Origin: Scatacola_A faecigallinarum
Lineage (GTDB): Bacteria; Pseudomonadota; Alphaproteobacteria; RF32; CAG-239
DNA length: 64,000 nucleotides
Assembly: GCA_018713605.1 (NCBI GenBank)
Contig: DVOM01000001.1
Span: 1-64,000 of the forward strand
Direction: 5' to 3'
Shown here: positions 31,144 to 39,859 of the stretch, piece after piece
How the letters are laid out: the number at the start of each line of letters is the position of its first letter
Position numbering within the stretch: the first letter of the stretch is position 1
Translations under genes and position numbers: made by a program
The notes under the pieces: generated by a model
Database searches by the model: none
Seen by the model: only the letters and a program-made list of their open reading frames with translations
What the model was told of the DNA's origin: nothing

Positions 31144-31442
31144 AGCAAACCTTTCATTACGCTAATATCACCGCCGGCTTGCAGATAAAAATAAATACCG
31201 GCAATCACAATTGCCAAAATCGTCAGCAAAGGCCAGCTCAGACGCAGCATATTTTTACTTTCGTCGATTTCAGGAAGCTTCTGCTTATAGTAAACGCCTT
31301 TTCTGCCTGCATTAACATAACTTCCGTTCGGTCCGGCACTAAAACGCAGCCCCTTGACACCCAGAGACAATCCGATGCCCGACTTGGAAAAATTAACCCG
31401 CAAAGGCCCGAAATTAAATCCTTTTCTTACATAAAATCCCAT
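31116..31442 (-). CDS. DUF4236 domain protein
   Basis: Protein of 108 aa. The N-terminal 50 residues match DUF4236: M-G-F-Y-V-R-K-G-F-N-F-G-P-L-R-V-N-F-S-K-S, then G-V-K-G-L-R-F-S-A-G-P-N-G. One membrane helix follows (about 70-88). AAGGAC lies 8 bases before ATG 31442; the frame also opens earlier at 31472, inside the yejF end, without a ribosome site. Function of the domain is unknown. Confidence 0.8.
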   Translation of the reverse strand: MGFYVRKGFNFGPLRVNFSKSGIGLSLGVKGLRFSAGPNGSYVNAGRKGVYYKQKLPEIDESKNMLRLSWPLLTILAIVIAGIYFYLQAGGDISVMKGLLWQQLTNWS

Positions 31443-31458
31443 TGTTAATGTCCTTAAA

Positions 31459-33048
31459 TCAAACGGATGCACTTATCAGCTTCCGCGTATATTCTTCCTG
31501 CGGATTGTCAAAAATCCGCTCCCGGCTGCCGACTTCCACAAATTTCCCGTCTTTCATAACGGCAATCCGGTCCGACATCGCCCGAACCGCCTTCATGTCA
31601 TGCGAAATAAAAATATAGCCAAGCATATTTTTTTGCTGAATTTTTTGCAGCAAATCAATAAGTTGCGCCTGAATTGTAACATCAAGTGCCGAAGTTGGCT
31701 CGTCAAGAACCAAAACCTGCGGTTCCAACACCAAAGCCCGGGCAATTGCAATCCGCTGCCGTTGCCCGCCCGAAAACTCATGCGGATATTTGTTCAAAAC
31801 GTCCGCTCCCAGACCAACTTCGGACAACACTTTGATTACTCTTACTTTTTTATCTTTTTTTGACAGCCCGGAATAATGAACCTCCAACCCCTCGGCTACA
31901 ATCTGCTCAATATTCATTCTCGGATTCAAAGAATTGTACGGATCCTGAAAAACAATTTGTATTGTTTTCCTAAAACTTTTACTTTCTCTTTTAATTGGTT
32001 GTTTTTCAATGTTATATAAACAAAAACGCCCCGACGACTTTATCAGATTTACAACAGCCATTCCCAAAGTTGTCTTACCCGAACCGGACTCGCCGACAAT
32101 TCCCAGCGTTTCACCTCGCCGCAATTCAAAACTTACCCGGTCAACCGCTTTGATTTCCTGTCTCACACTACCCCAAAAGCTTTTCTTAACCGGAAAACGC
32201 ACTTCGGCATTTTCAACCGAAAGCACAACATCGTTAGAAATATTATTATGTAATTTCAAAGACGAATGAGCGCCAATTAATTTTTTAGTATAATCAGCTT
32301 CAGGATTTTCAAAGATTTTGACACTGTCGCCCTGCTCTACAATCCGCCCGTTCTTCATTACGGCAATCCGGTCGGCAATTTTGCGGACAATACGCAAATC
32401 ATGGCTGATGAAAATAATTGCCATATCCATTTTTTTGCGCAAATCCATAAGCAAATCAATAATTTGCGCCTGAATTGTCACGTCAAGCGCTGTTGTCGGC
32501 TCATCGGCAATCAGAATTTTCGGATGATTGGCTATCGCCATGGCAATCATAACCCTTTGGCGCTGCCCTCCGGAAAGCTCAAACGGATAAGCTTTCATTC
32601 TCGCCCGGGCATTCTTTATACCGGTCATCTTCAACAATCGCAAAACTTCTTTTTTCGCTTCTTTTTCAGAAAGTTGTCTATGCAACCTTAATGTTTCGCC
32701 AATCTGTTTTTCAATTGTATGCAGCGGATTCAGCGACGACATCGGTTCCTGAAAAACAAAGGCGATTTCGTTGCCTCTGACCCGGCGCAGTTCCTCTTCC
32801 GGTGCTCCGATAAGTTCCCTGCCCGCAAACCGAACAGAACTTCCCGGCATATGATACGCTTTCGGATACGGCAGCAGCCCCAAAATTGACAACGCCGTTA
32901 CCGACTTGCCGGATCCCGACTCTCCGACCACACCCAGTACCTCGCCGGCCTCCAGAGCAAACGATACGTCATCAACCGCTGTATTGTCTTTTTCTCCGTC
33001 GGCACCGCGAAAACCGACACCGAGATGACTAACTTCCAAAAGAGCCAT
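31459..33048 (-). CDS. yejF: peptide ABC transporter ATPase, YejF type
   Basis: Double ATPase (529 aa) powering uptake of oligopeptides (in E. coli, microcin C). Two full nucleotide-binding domains: first half with G-E-S-G-S-G-K-S and L-S-G-G-Q-R-Q-R, then Walker B L-I-A-D-E-P; second half with G-E-S-G-S-G-K-T, F-S-G-G-Q-R-Q-R and V-L-D-E-P. Its start shares one base with the yejE stop (TAATG), so the two are translated together. The usual yejA and yejB are not next to it. Confidence 0.88.
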   Translation of the reverse strand: MALLEVSHLGVGFRGADGEKDNTAVDDVSFALEAGEVLGVVGESGSGKSVTALSILGLLPYPKAYHMPGSSVRFAGRELIGAPEEELRRVRGNEIAFVFQEPMSSLNPLHTIEKQIGETLRLHRQLSEKEAKKEVLRLLKMTGIKNARARMKAYPFELSGGQRQRVMIAMAIANHPKILIADEPTTALDVTIQAQIIDLLMDLRKKMDMAIIFISHDLRIVRKIADRIAVMKNGRIVEQGDSVKIFENPEADYTKKLIGAHSSLKLHNNISNDVVLSVENAEVRFPVKKSFWGSVRQEIKAVDRVSFELRRGETLGIVGESGSGKTTLGMAVVNLIKSSGRFCLYNIEKQPIKRESKSFRKTIQIVFQDPYNSLNPRMNIEQIVAEGLEVHYSGLSKKDKKVRVIKVLSEVGLGADVLNKYPHEFSGGQRQRIAIARALVLEPQVLVLDEPTSALDVTIQAQLIDLLQKIQQKNMLGYIFISHDMKAVRAMSDRIAVMKDGKFVEVGSRERIFDNPQEEYTRKLISASV

Positions 33049-34100
33049 TACTTGCTTTTCCTTGCATCAAAAGCGTCTCGCACACCCTCGCCTATAAAAA
33101 TCAGCAAAGTCAGCAGACTGGACAAAACAATAAAAATCGTTATGCCTATCCACGGCGCCTGCAGATTATCCTTTCCCTGCCGAACCAAATCGCCCAGGCT
33201 TGGATAATCCTGCGACAATCCCAGCCCCAGAAAATCAAGCGCCGTCAGAGCCACAATCGCTTCCGACAGAATAAACGGCACAAACGTAACCGTCGTAACC
33301 ACGGCATTGGGCAGAATATGCCGGAAGATAATCCGCCCGTTTCCTACCCCCAAAGCCTTGGCTGCTTTTACATATTCCAGATTTCTGGCGCGCAGAAACT
33401 CCGCCCGCACCATTCCGGTCAGCGACGTCCAGGAAAAAAACATCAAAATAATCAGCAGGCTCCAAAATGTCGGAACGAAAATACTGGCGACAATAATCAA
33501 AATAAACAACTGCGGAAGCGATTCCCATATTTCCATAAACCGCTGCATAAAAATATCAACTCTGCCGCCAAAATACCCCTGCACCGCACCGGCAGAAATG
33601 CCGATAAGCGAAGAAACCATTGTCAGCAGAAAAGCAAAAACCACCGACAGCCGGATTCCGTACAATATCCGAGCCAGAATGTCCCTGCCCTCATCGTCGG
33701 TTCCCAGCCAGTGGCGGCTGCTCGGCGGTGCCGGTGTCGGCGTGGTCAGGTCATAGTCAACCGTATTGAAGGAAAACGGCACCGGCGGCATAATCATCCA
33801 ACCGCTCTTCTCTATATTCTGCCGAACAAATTCGTCACGGTAATCCGCCGGCGTCGGAAAATCGCCGCCGAATTCCTGTTCCGTATATTCAAACAACACC
33901 GGAAAATACAGCTTTCCGTTATACTTCAGCAACAGCGGCCTGTCGTTGGCTATCAACTCGGCAAAAAGCGTCAACACAAAAACTGCGACAAAAACAACCA
34001 ATGCAGTCAAAGCCCTCCGGTTTGCGGCAAAAGCCCTTATCCGCCGCTGAGCCAGAGGTGAAAACCTTCGCATAATCCATGATTTCAATCCGCTTTTCAA
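33048..34100 (-). CDS. yejE: peptide ABC transporter permease, YejE type
   Basis: Inner-membrane permease of 350 aa. An N-terminal helix (about 31-50) is followed by the YejE-specific extracytoplasmic loop (Y-N-G-K-L-Y-F-P near residue 60 and P-P-V-P-F near 108), then H-W-L-G-T-D-D-E-G-R-D and five helices with the E-A-A-like loop (V-K-A-A-K-A-L-G-V-G). It pairs with YejF. The upstream gene is unrelated, so the substrate-binding protein and second permease must lie elsewhere or be lost. Confidence 0.88.
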   Translation of the reverse strand: MKSGLKSWIMRRFSPLAQRRIRAFAANRRALTALVVFVAVFVLTLFAELIANDRPLLLKYNGKLYFPVLFEYTEQEFGGDFPTPADYRDEFVRQNIEKSGWMIMPPVPFSFNTVDYDLTTPTPAPPSSRHWLGTDDEGRDILARILYGIRLSVVFAFLLTMVSSLIGISAGAVQGYFGGRVDIFMQRFMEIWESLPQLFILIIVASIFVPTFWSLLIILMFFSWTSLTGMVRAEFLRARNLEYVKAAKALGVGNGRIIFRHILPNAVVTTVTFVPFILSEAIVALTALDFLGLGLSQDYPSLGDLVRQGKDNLQAPWIGITIFIVLSSLLTLLIFIGEGVRDAFDARKSK

Positions 34101-34106
34101 AAAATA

Positions 34107-36308
34107 TTACCCTTTTTCCGGTTCCGCTTTTTCATCGTCTTCGGAGATTGTCTTTCCGAACGGCGCGGCAATATCCGAACCGTCGCCGGCACTTGTCGTA
34201 TCAGATTCAATCATCTTTTCCTGCAAAGATTCAACGTCGTCTTCCGGATTTTCAGGAACCGGCGCCTGCATAACCGGAGCTTCGCCGATACTGCGCTCCG
34301 GCGGCTGCCCGGCACTGATTTCATCCGGCTCGCGCGAGGCGTCCAACTCGTCCAAAGCTTTTTCAGCCTGTTCTTCCGGTGTTGGCAAAGGAACAATCCC
34401 TATGGAACCTTTTGGCATCTTGTTAACTTTGTTCCAAAGCTTATGCCAGTCTGTAAAATGTCTGATGGCGTCTTGAGCCGCTTTTTGCGTAATTTTATAA
34501 CGCCCCAACATGCCCTTAAGCTCTTTTTTGGCGCCGGAATGCAGTTCCAGACCGTTCATTTCGGAACATTTTCCCCGTTTGAACAGATATTGGTTAAGAA
34601 TATCTGCGGCCATACAAACTTCCTCTCCGACCGTGAACTGCTTTTTCAGCGGATCGCGGATAGCCATTGTGACCAGTTTTTTATTCTTAAAATCGGGAAT
34701 AAACTGGCGTTCGGTCACGTTTTTAAGGTCGTCGGCGCCGCTCAGCCCCTGAATGACAACGACAGATTTGTCCAGCACGCCCGATTTTTTCAGATAATCC
34801 ATAAATTGTTCAAGTTTGCCGAACAGACAGGCCGTCTGATCCAGATAGGCGGTTCTTTTGTTGTAAAGGTTTTTATTGATGATCCAGGGCAGACTTTCCA
34901 TATCCAGCCATTGCGAAATCGGCTTAATCTGACAGAATTCGTTATAGACGAACATGTCGGACGGCATATCCGCCATAATAAAATAAGCCTGATTTCCTCT
35001 GTCTTTGACAATATCCTTTCCTGCGGCTTCAAGCGTTTTCGGCGCATCAACCACATACAGGTTATCAAACTTCTGACCAACCATGGGCAGATTGTCCGGA
35101 CGGGTTACCGCCTTCAACGCCGTATAAAGAGGCTCCATGTTGTTAAAGACGCCCATACTCTCCAGCCATTGAATTACCAGCAGTTTAGTACGTTCCAAAG
35201 TCGAAAGTTTCATATCATCAAAACTGATCGGGCTGTTGACTTTTTCCACGCAGCGGTCGGCGTTGCGAACGCCGTTTTTGCCGCACATGTCCATTCCGCG
35301 CGACTTATAGGCCGAAATTTTGTACCTGGCCTTTCTGAAAACGTCAAAGAGCTGGTTTTCGTTCAGGTAGATATATTCGTCGTTAATGTTCTTGAAACTC
35401 CAGTAACCGTCCATTGAAACCGTTGACGCAATAAAGCTGTCTTCCTTGTCTTTGGAAAGGTTGTTAAAGCTTCTGATCATGTTTTTAAACGGATCATCAG
35501 CCGTCACAAAGGCGTTCGGATACAGTGTAAAATCGTTTTTGGCAAAGAAGCCGAGCATAATATTCTGAACGTTTTCAACCTTTTTGGCATCGGCGTTTGC
35601 TTCTTTCATATCTTCCAGATAACTCACGGACGCCGCGTTCGGCAGCATGATGTATATAAACTTCTTGCCGCGTTCCGCCTTCGAAAAGGAATTGTCATAA
35701 ACCGTCTTGAACTCATTGTGGTTCTCACGGTTAAAATATTCGTCGGCCAGAATGCCTGCAAACACCACGATCAGAATGCCGGTAAAATAGGCAATGTTCT
35801 TTTTGTCCGACATTGCCAGAAAAATAAAACTCAGCACAGCCGCGGCACCGGACGCCACGATATCCGAATTGGTCATAAAATTCATGGCCGTTTCATTGCC
35901 CAGATACGGCGCGGTCATATAGGCCAGAAAAGAAAACTTGTCAAACAGGGCAAACTGATTAAGGCTTATATACACAAAAAAACCAACCGCAGCCGCCGTT
36001 ACAACGTTTTGCAGAAACGATGAAAACGAAATCAGAAACATCAGCGCCAGCGACACGCCGAAAATTGCCGCCAGAACAAAAAACGTTTCATAACTCATCG
36101 AAAAACCGGAAGAAAACACCGTAAAATTACCTGCGCTGGCAAACAGCAAAAAGTTAATGCTCAGCAGCAACGCAACAACCATTCCCTTTACCAGCCAGTC
36201 AAACAGGTATACCGTCAGGTCGCGTCTGGGACGGCTGCGGCGAAACCTTTTCTGCGTACGGCTGCGAATAGAAGTCGGCGCCGGTTCGTCTACAATAATG
36301 TCTTCCAT
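34107..36308 (-). CDS. sulfatase/phosphoethanolamine-transferase-like membrane protein, likely pseudoenzyme
   Basis: Protein of 733 aa. About five membrane helices in residues 35-205, then a large domain laid out like EptA/LtaS-type alkaline-phosphatase-fold enzymes: an opening strand F-I-Y-I-M-L-P-N (about residue 235) and Y-L-D-Q-T-A-C-L-F-G-K-L near 510 with a following V-V-V-I-Q-G-L-S-G. The metal and nucleophile motifs (D-S/T after the first strand, S-D-H-G-E later) are not recognisable. A disordered acidic tail fills residues 625-733. It may be a regulator or scaffold of envelope modification. Confidence 0.5.
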   Translation of the reverse strand: MEDIIVDEPAPTSIRSRTQKRFRRSRPRRDLTVYLFDWLVKGMVVALLLSINFLLFASAGNFTVFSSGFSMSYETFFVLAAIFGVSLALMFLISFSSFLQNVVTAAAVGFFVYISLNQFALFDKFSFLAYMTAPYLGNETAMNFMTNSDIVASGAAAVLSFIFLAMSDKKNIAYFTGILIVVFAGILADEYFNRENHNEFKTVYDNSFSKAERGKKFIYIMLPNAASVSYLEDMKEANADAKKVENVQNIMLGFFAKNDFTLYPNAFVTADDPFKNMIRSFNNLSKDKEDSFIASTVSMDGYWSFKNINDEYIYLNENQLFDVFRKARYKISAYKSRGMDMCGKNGVRNADRCVEKVNSPISFDDMKLSTLERTKLLVIQWLESMGVFNNMEPLYTALKAVTRPDNLPMVGQKFDNLYVVDAPKTLEAAGKDIVKDRGNQAYFIMADMPSDMFVYNEFCQIKPISQWLDMESLPWIINKNLYNKRTAYLDQTACLFGKLEQFMDYLKKSGVLDKSVVVIQGLSGADDLKNVTERQFIPDFKNKKLVTMAIRDPLKKQFTVGEEVCMAADILNQYLFKRGKCSEMNGLELHSGAKKELKGMLGRYKITQKAAQDAIRHFTDWHKLWNKVNKMPKGSIGIVPLPTPEEQAEKALDELDASREPDEISAGQPPERSIGEAPVMQAPVPENPEDDVESLQEKMIESDTTSAGDGSDIAAPFGKTISEDDEKAEPEKG

Positions 36309-36381
36309 TTTTGCAATCCTTAAAACTTTATTCCAGATTTATAGGCTAATCTAAGCATATTTTTTTTGACATTTAAAGCAG

Positions 36382-36410
36382 AAAAACCCCGGACTTGCAT
36401 AAGTCCGGGG
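36382..36410 (-). terminator. terminator of rpsD
   Basis: Perfect 10-bp stem CCCCGGACTT / AAGTCCGGGG (36387-36396, 36401-36410) with a T run on the minus strand, 24 bases after rpsD. Confidence 0.9.
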
Positions 36411-36433
36411 CCTTTCCGCAATCTTGAAAAAGA

Positions 36434-37048
36434 TTATCTCGAGTAGTATTCGATAACCAGATTGGGTTCCATAACGGCGCCGTAAGGAACGTCGTCGAAC
36501 TTCGGAACAAAGGTATATTTGGCAGTCAGCTTCTTGTTGTCAACTTCAATATACCCCGGAACATCGCGAACCGTAGATTCAACGGCGGCAATGACAATCG
36601 GCAGCTGCTTCGACTTCTCGCGAACTTCGATAACATCGCCGGCCTTAACCATATAAGAAGGAATGTTGACCTTTTTGCCGTTGACCAGAATATGGCCATG
36701 GTTTACAAACTGACGGGCGGCAAAAATGGTAGAAACGAACTTGGCTTTGTAAACCAGATTGTCCAAACGGGATTCCAGAATACCGATGAGGTTTTCGGCA
36801 GAGTCGCCGCCTCTTCTGACCGCTTCGACATAATATTTGTGGAACTGTTTCTCGGAAACGTTACCGTAATAGGTTTTCAGCTTCTGTTTAGCATGCAGCT
36901 GTTCACCGTAGTCGGTCTGTTTTTTTCTTCTCTGTCCATGCTGACCCGGAGCATATTCTCTTCTGTTCAGCGGACTTTTCGGATCGCCCCAGATGTTGCT
37001 CAGATAACGGCGAGCCGGTTTTTTCTTTGCAGAAACGATACTTTTCAT
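36434..37048 (-). CDS. rpsD: 30S ribosomal protein S4
   Basis: S4 (204 aa) nucleates 30S assembly and binds 16S rRNA. Recognised by the R-R-E-Y-A-P-G-Q-H-G-Q-R-R-K motif near residue 30, the S4 RNA-binding domain (S-R-L-D-N-L-V-Y-K to H-I-L-V-N-G-K-K-V-N-I-P) and the C-terminal E-P-N-L-V-I-E-Y-Y-S-R. Full length; AAGGAAAA lies before the ATG. Single gene, as in many alphaproteobacteria. Confidence 0.97.
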   Translation of the reverse strand: MKSIVSAKKKPARRYLSNIWGDPKSPLNRREYAPGQHGQRRKKQTDYGEQLHAKQKLKTYYGNVSEKQFHKYYVEAVRRGGDSAENLIGILESRLDNLVYKAKFVSTIFAARQFVNHGHILVNGKKVNIPSYMVKAGDVIEVREKSKQLPIVIAAVESTVRDVPGYIEVDNKKLTAKYTFVPKFDDVPYGAVMEPNLVIEYYSR

Positions 37049-37251
37049 AAAATTTTCCTTTTTTAAATTACGTTATTGTCCCGGTAGTTTTGGTTCTTAA
37101 ACGCCAAACGGGGAATTTTTACCCTCATTCCCGGAAGTATGCGCAATTTATCGCAAATAATTAATAATTTCAAGCAAAATTTTGCAAATAAATATAGATT
37201 TTTTCAGATTACGGAATACAATATGCTCCTCGGAACAAAAAGGTAACGAAG

Positions 37252-38991
37252 ATGTCTTATGATTTAATGTTTCAACAGGCGCTGGCGCTGCACGAACAGG
37301 GACGGTTTGACGAAGCCGAAAGCCTGTATCGGCAAATTCTTGAAACCGCGCCCCGAAATCCGGACGTTCTCAACCTTCTCGGTCTGGTTGCTCAGGCCAA
37401 AGGCATCCATAACGAAGCCGTCGAACTGTTTTACAAAGCCGTCTGCGAAGCGCCGACGCATGCGCCTTTCTATTTCAACCTCGCGCTCTCGCTCGACTTG
37501 TGGGATAAACCTCACGAAGCCCTCGACAATTATCGCAAAGCGTTGAAAATTGACCCCGGAATTAAGGAAGCCTGGAACAACATCGGTACTCTTTGCCAAA
37601 AGCTGGGCCAAGCTGCCGAAGCCGAAACAGCTTACCGCCGGGCTGCCGCTCTGGATAGCGAATACGCGGAACCTCGGGTAAATCTGGCCCGTATGAAAAA
37701 GGACCTATCCGAACTGAAAGCTCTGGCCAAACGTTTTCCGCATGACGCTCTCAGTCTCTATTTTCTGGCAGACGAGCATTACCGCGCCGGCGAATATGAC
37801 CTGGCCGCCGAATATGCAACCCAAGCCTCAGCCAATGCACCGACCGATGCGGAAATTAAAATATTGTCCGGGCTTATCTGTCTGGCACAGGAAAATACGG
37901 CCGAAGCCCGCATCTGTTTTCAAAAAGCGCTGGCGCTCGATCCGCGTTCGGTTCCGGCCTTGGTTAATCTGGCAAATCTTGAAACCGCCGCCGGCGAATA
38001 TGAAACGGCCGAAAAACATTATAAAAGGGCATTGGAACTGTCGCCGCAAAACCTTGACGCCCACATAAACTATGCAGACATGCTCTACCGGCAGAAACGA
38101 CTGCCCGAAGCGCTGGAAGAATATCGCACCGCCGTCGTCATTGATCCCGGAATCCCCGAAATCAGCAACAACCTGGGCGTCATTCTTAAGGATATCGGCG
38201 AATATGAAGAAGCTTTGGGGCTGTTTTTCAATGCGTTCAACCAGAGGCCTGAAACCGGAGAATTTTCGGTCAACATTGCCGAAACACTGACTCTTCTGCA
38301 CGGACAGAAACCCGAAACAGCCGTCAAAATTGCGCAGAACTGGCGCCGACAGGCTCCGGACAACGCCTTTGCCGTCCATGTCTGCGCTGCATTGCAGGGA
38401 AAACTGGAAAATGAAAATAATCAGATTTATGTTGAAAAGCTTTTTGACAATTTTGCTGATAATTACGAGCTGGTTCTCCAAAAGCTTGATTACGGCGTTG
38501 TCCGAAGCCTTAGAAACTTTACGGGACCTGTTGAAGGCACCCTTGTGGATCTTGGCTGCGGCACGGGGCTTGCTGGCCTGGCTTATCAGGCCGCTGGCAC
38601 CCGGCTTGTCGGTGTGGATATCTCCGAAAAAATGCTCGCCCAGGCCCGCAAAAAAGGAATCTACAAAGAACTGATTAAAGCCGACATTGTTTCCTGGCTG
38701 CTGCAAAAACCGCAGGCTGACGCTTTTGTCGCTGCCGACGTTTTCAACTATATCGGCAGACTGGAATCCGTTATTGATGCCGCCGCACCCGTAAAACTCG
38801 CTTTTTCGACCGAAGACGACCATTCCGTCGACACATGCAGACTGACCCCGTCCGGCCGTTTTGCACACAATCCGGAATATGTCGAAAAGCTTTTGCAAAA
38901 AGCCGGTTATCACCGAATTGAACGACAATCACCCGTTCTCCGTACCGAAAACGGACAACCTGTGAAAGGAACCCTATGGAAAACCTGGTAA
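37252..38991 (+). CDS. TPR-repeat protein fused to a SAM methyltransferase
   Basis: Protein of 579 aa. Residues 5-370 hold about nine to ten TPR units (for example G-R-F-D-E-A-E-S-L-Y-R and A-W-N-N-I-G-T-L). The C-terminal part (about 390-579) is a class I methyltransferase with motif I L-V-D-L-G-C-G-T-G-L-A-G-L and G-V-D-I-S-E-K-M-L. Similar fusions methylate unknown targets; the TPRs likely recruit a protein substrate. No signal peptide, so cytoplasmic. It overlaps the next gene by 16 bases. Confidence 0.82.
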   Translation: MSYDLMFQQALALHEQGRFDEAESLYRQILETAPRNPDVLNLLGLVAQAKGIHNEAVELFYKAVCEAPTHAPFYFNLALSLDLWDKPHEALDNYRKALKIDPGIKEAWNNIGTLCQKLGQAAEAETAYRRAAALDSEYAEPRVNLARMKKDLSELKALAKRFPHDALSLYFLADEHYRAGEYDLAAEYATQASANAPTDAEIKILSGLICLAQENTAEARICFQKALALDPRSVPALVNLANLETAAGEYETAEKHYKRALELSPQNLDAHINYADMLYRQKRLPEALEEYRTAVVIDPGIPEISNNLGVILKDIGEYEEALGLFFNAFNQRPETGEFSVNIAETLTLLHGQKPETAVKIAQNWRRQAPDNAFAVHVCAALQGKLENENNQIYVEKLFDNFADNYELVLQKLDYGVVRSLRNFTGPVEGTLVDLGCGTGLAGLAYQAAGTRLVGVDISEKMLAQARKKGIYKELIKADIVSWLLQKPQADAFVAADVFNYIGRLESVIDAAAPVKLAFSTEDDHSVDTCRLTPSGRFAHNPEYVEKLLQKAGYHRIERQSPVLRTENGQPVKGTLWKTW

Positions 38992-39416
38992 TTGAACTTT
39001 TGCCGGCCGATTATGAGGCGATTGCCGAACTTTGGGAAGCCTCAGTTCGAGCAACGCACCATTTTCTCAAGCCGGAAGAAATCGGCTTCTACAAACCCTA
39101 CCTGCTGAAATACGCCCTGCCCGCCTGCAGGCTTTACGGCATCAAAACAAACGAGGGCAAACTATGTGCCTTTATCGGCCTTTCCGATGACAAAATCGAA
39201 ATGCTGTTCGTCAACCCGAAATTTTTCAAAAACGGCTGCGGCCGACGGCTGGTTGACTTTGCGGAACGGGAGAAAAATATAAAAAAAGTCGACGTCAACG
39301 AAGAAAACCCGCAGGCGCTGGCCTTTTATCTTCATATGGGTTTCAACATTGCCGGCCGCAGCGAACTGGACGGCAACGGCAAGCCCCACCCGCTCCTTTT
39401 CCTGCAAAAGGACTGA
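38976..39416 (+). CDS. GNAT-family N-acetyltransferase
   Basis: Protein of 146 aa with a GNAT fold: W-E-A-S-V-R-A-T-H-H-F near residue 16, the central strand A-F-I-G-L-S, and acetyl-CoA-binding segment K-N-G-C-G-R-R-L-V-D-F. The C-terminal N-P-Q-A-L-A-F-Y-L-H-M-G-F is typical (YjaB-like). Substrate unknown. It starts inside the end of the TPR-methyltransferase gene, so translation is probably coupled. Confidence 0.83.
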   Translation: MENLVIELLPADYEAIAELWEASVRATHHFLKPEEIGFYKPYLLKYALPACRLYGIKTNEGKLCAFIGLSDDKIEMLFVNPKFFKNGCGRRLVDFAEREKNIKKVDVNEENPQALAFYLHMGFNIAGRSELDGNGKPHPLLFLQKD

Positions 39417-39504
39417 TTTTATCCCCGTCGCAACGAATAACTCTTTTCTTTTAAAATTCGGAAAGCTATAAATAAAATATTATATAACCTGTCGGAGAAT
39501 CTCC

Positions 39505-39828
39505 ATGAACACCCTTAAACAACAACTTCCCTTCATCAAAAAAGCTTTCGTTTTTCTGCTCGGCAGCTGGATTTTCGCTTACGGAACCGCTTCCGTTGTT
39601 ACCATTTTCTGGCTCGAATCATTCCAAAACATCAGTGTGGAAGGCATTCGCAGCTATTTTCAGGATCCGTTCCCGAGCATTTTCGTTTCGGCGCTCAAAA
39701 TGTATGTCGTCGTCTATGTCCTGTTTTATACGTTACCCGACAAAATTCAAAACGCCAAATTCTGGCTTCGCGGCATTTATTTTCTGCTGTTTTATGTCTT
39801 TTGTTGCCTGACTTATTTTTGGATATAA
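39505..39828 (+). CDS. small membrane protein, 107 aa
   Basis: Three hydrophobic helices (about residues 12-34, 57-75 and 85-105). CGGAG lies 8 bases before the ATG. No family recognised; it ends at a terminator shared with the ankyrin gene. Confidence 0.62.
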   Translation: MNTLKQQLPFIKKAFVFLLGSWIFAYGTASVVTIFWLESFQNISVEGIRSYFQDPFPSIFVSALKMYVVVYVLFYTLPDKIQNAKFWLRGIYFLLFYVFCCLTYFWI

Positions 39829-39834
39829 GATGCA

Positions 39835-39859
39835 AGCCCTCGCAAGAGGGCTTTTTTTT
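39835..39859. terminator. rho-independent terminator
   Basis: AGCCCTC (39835-39841) pairs with GAGGGCT (39846-39852) around GCAA, followed by eight T residues, between convergent genes. Confidence 0.9.

Noticed and set aside
34443..35417. Long + strand frame (324 codons) opposite the sulfatase-like gene
   Set aside because: Low-quality composition (His/Phe/Gln-rich) typical of antisense shadows; the minus-strand protein has coherent helices and domains.
37828..38928. Long minus-strand frame (366 codons) opposite the TPR-methyltransferase
   Set aside because: The + strand encodes clear TPR and methyltransferase motifs; this is a shadow.
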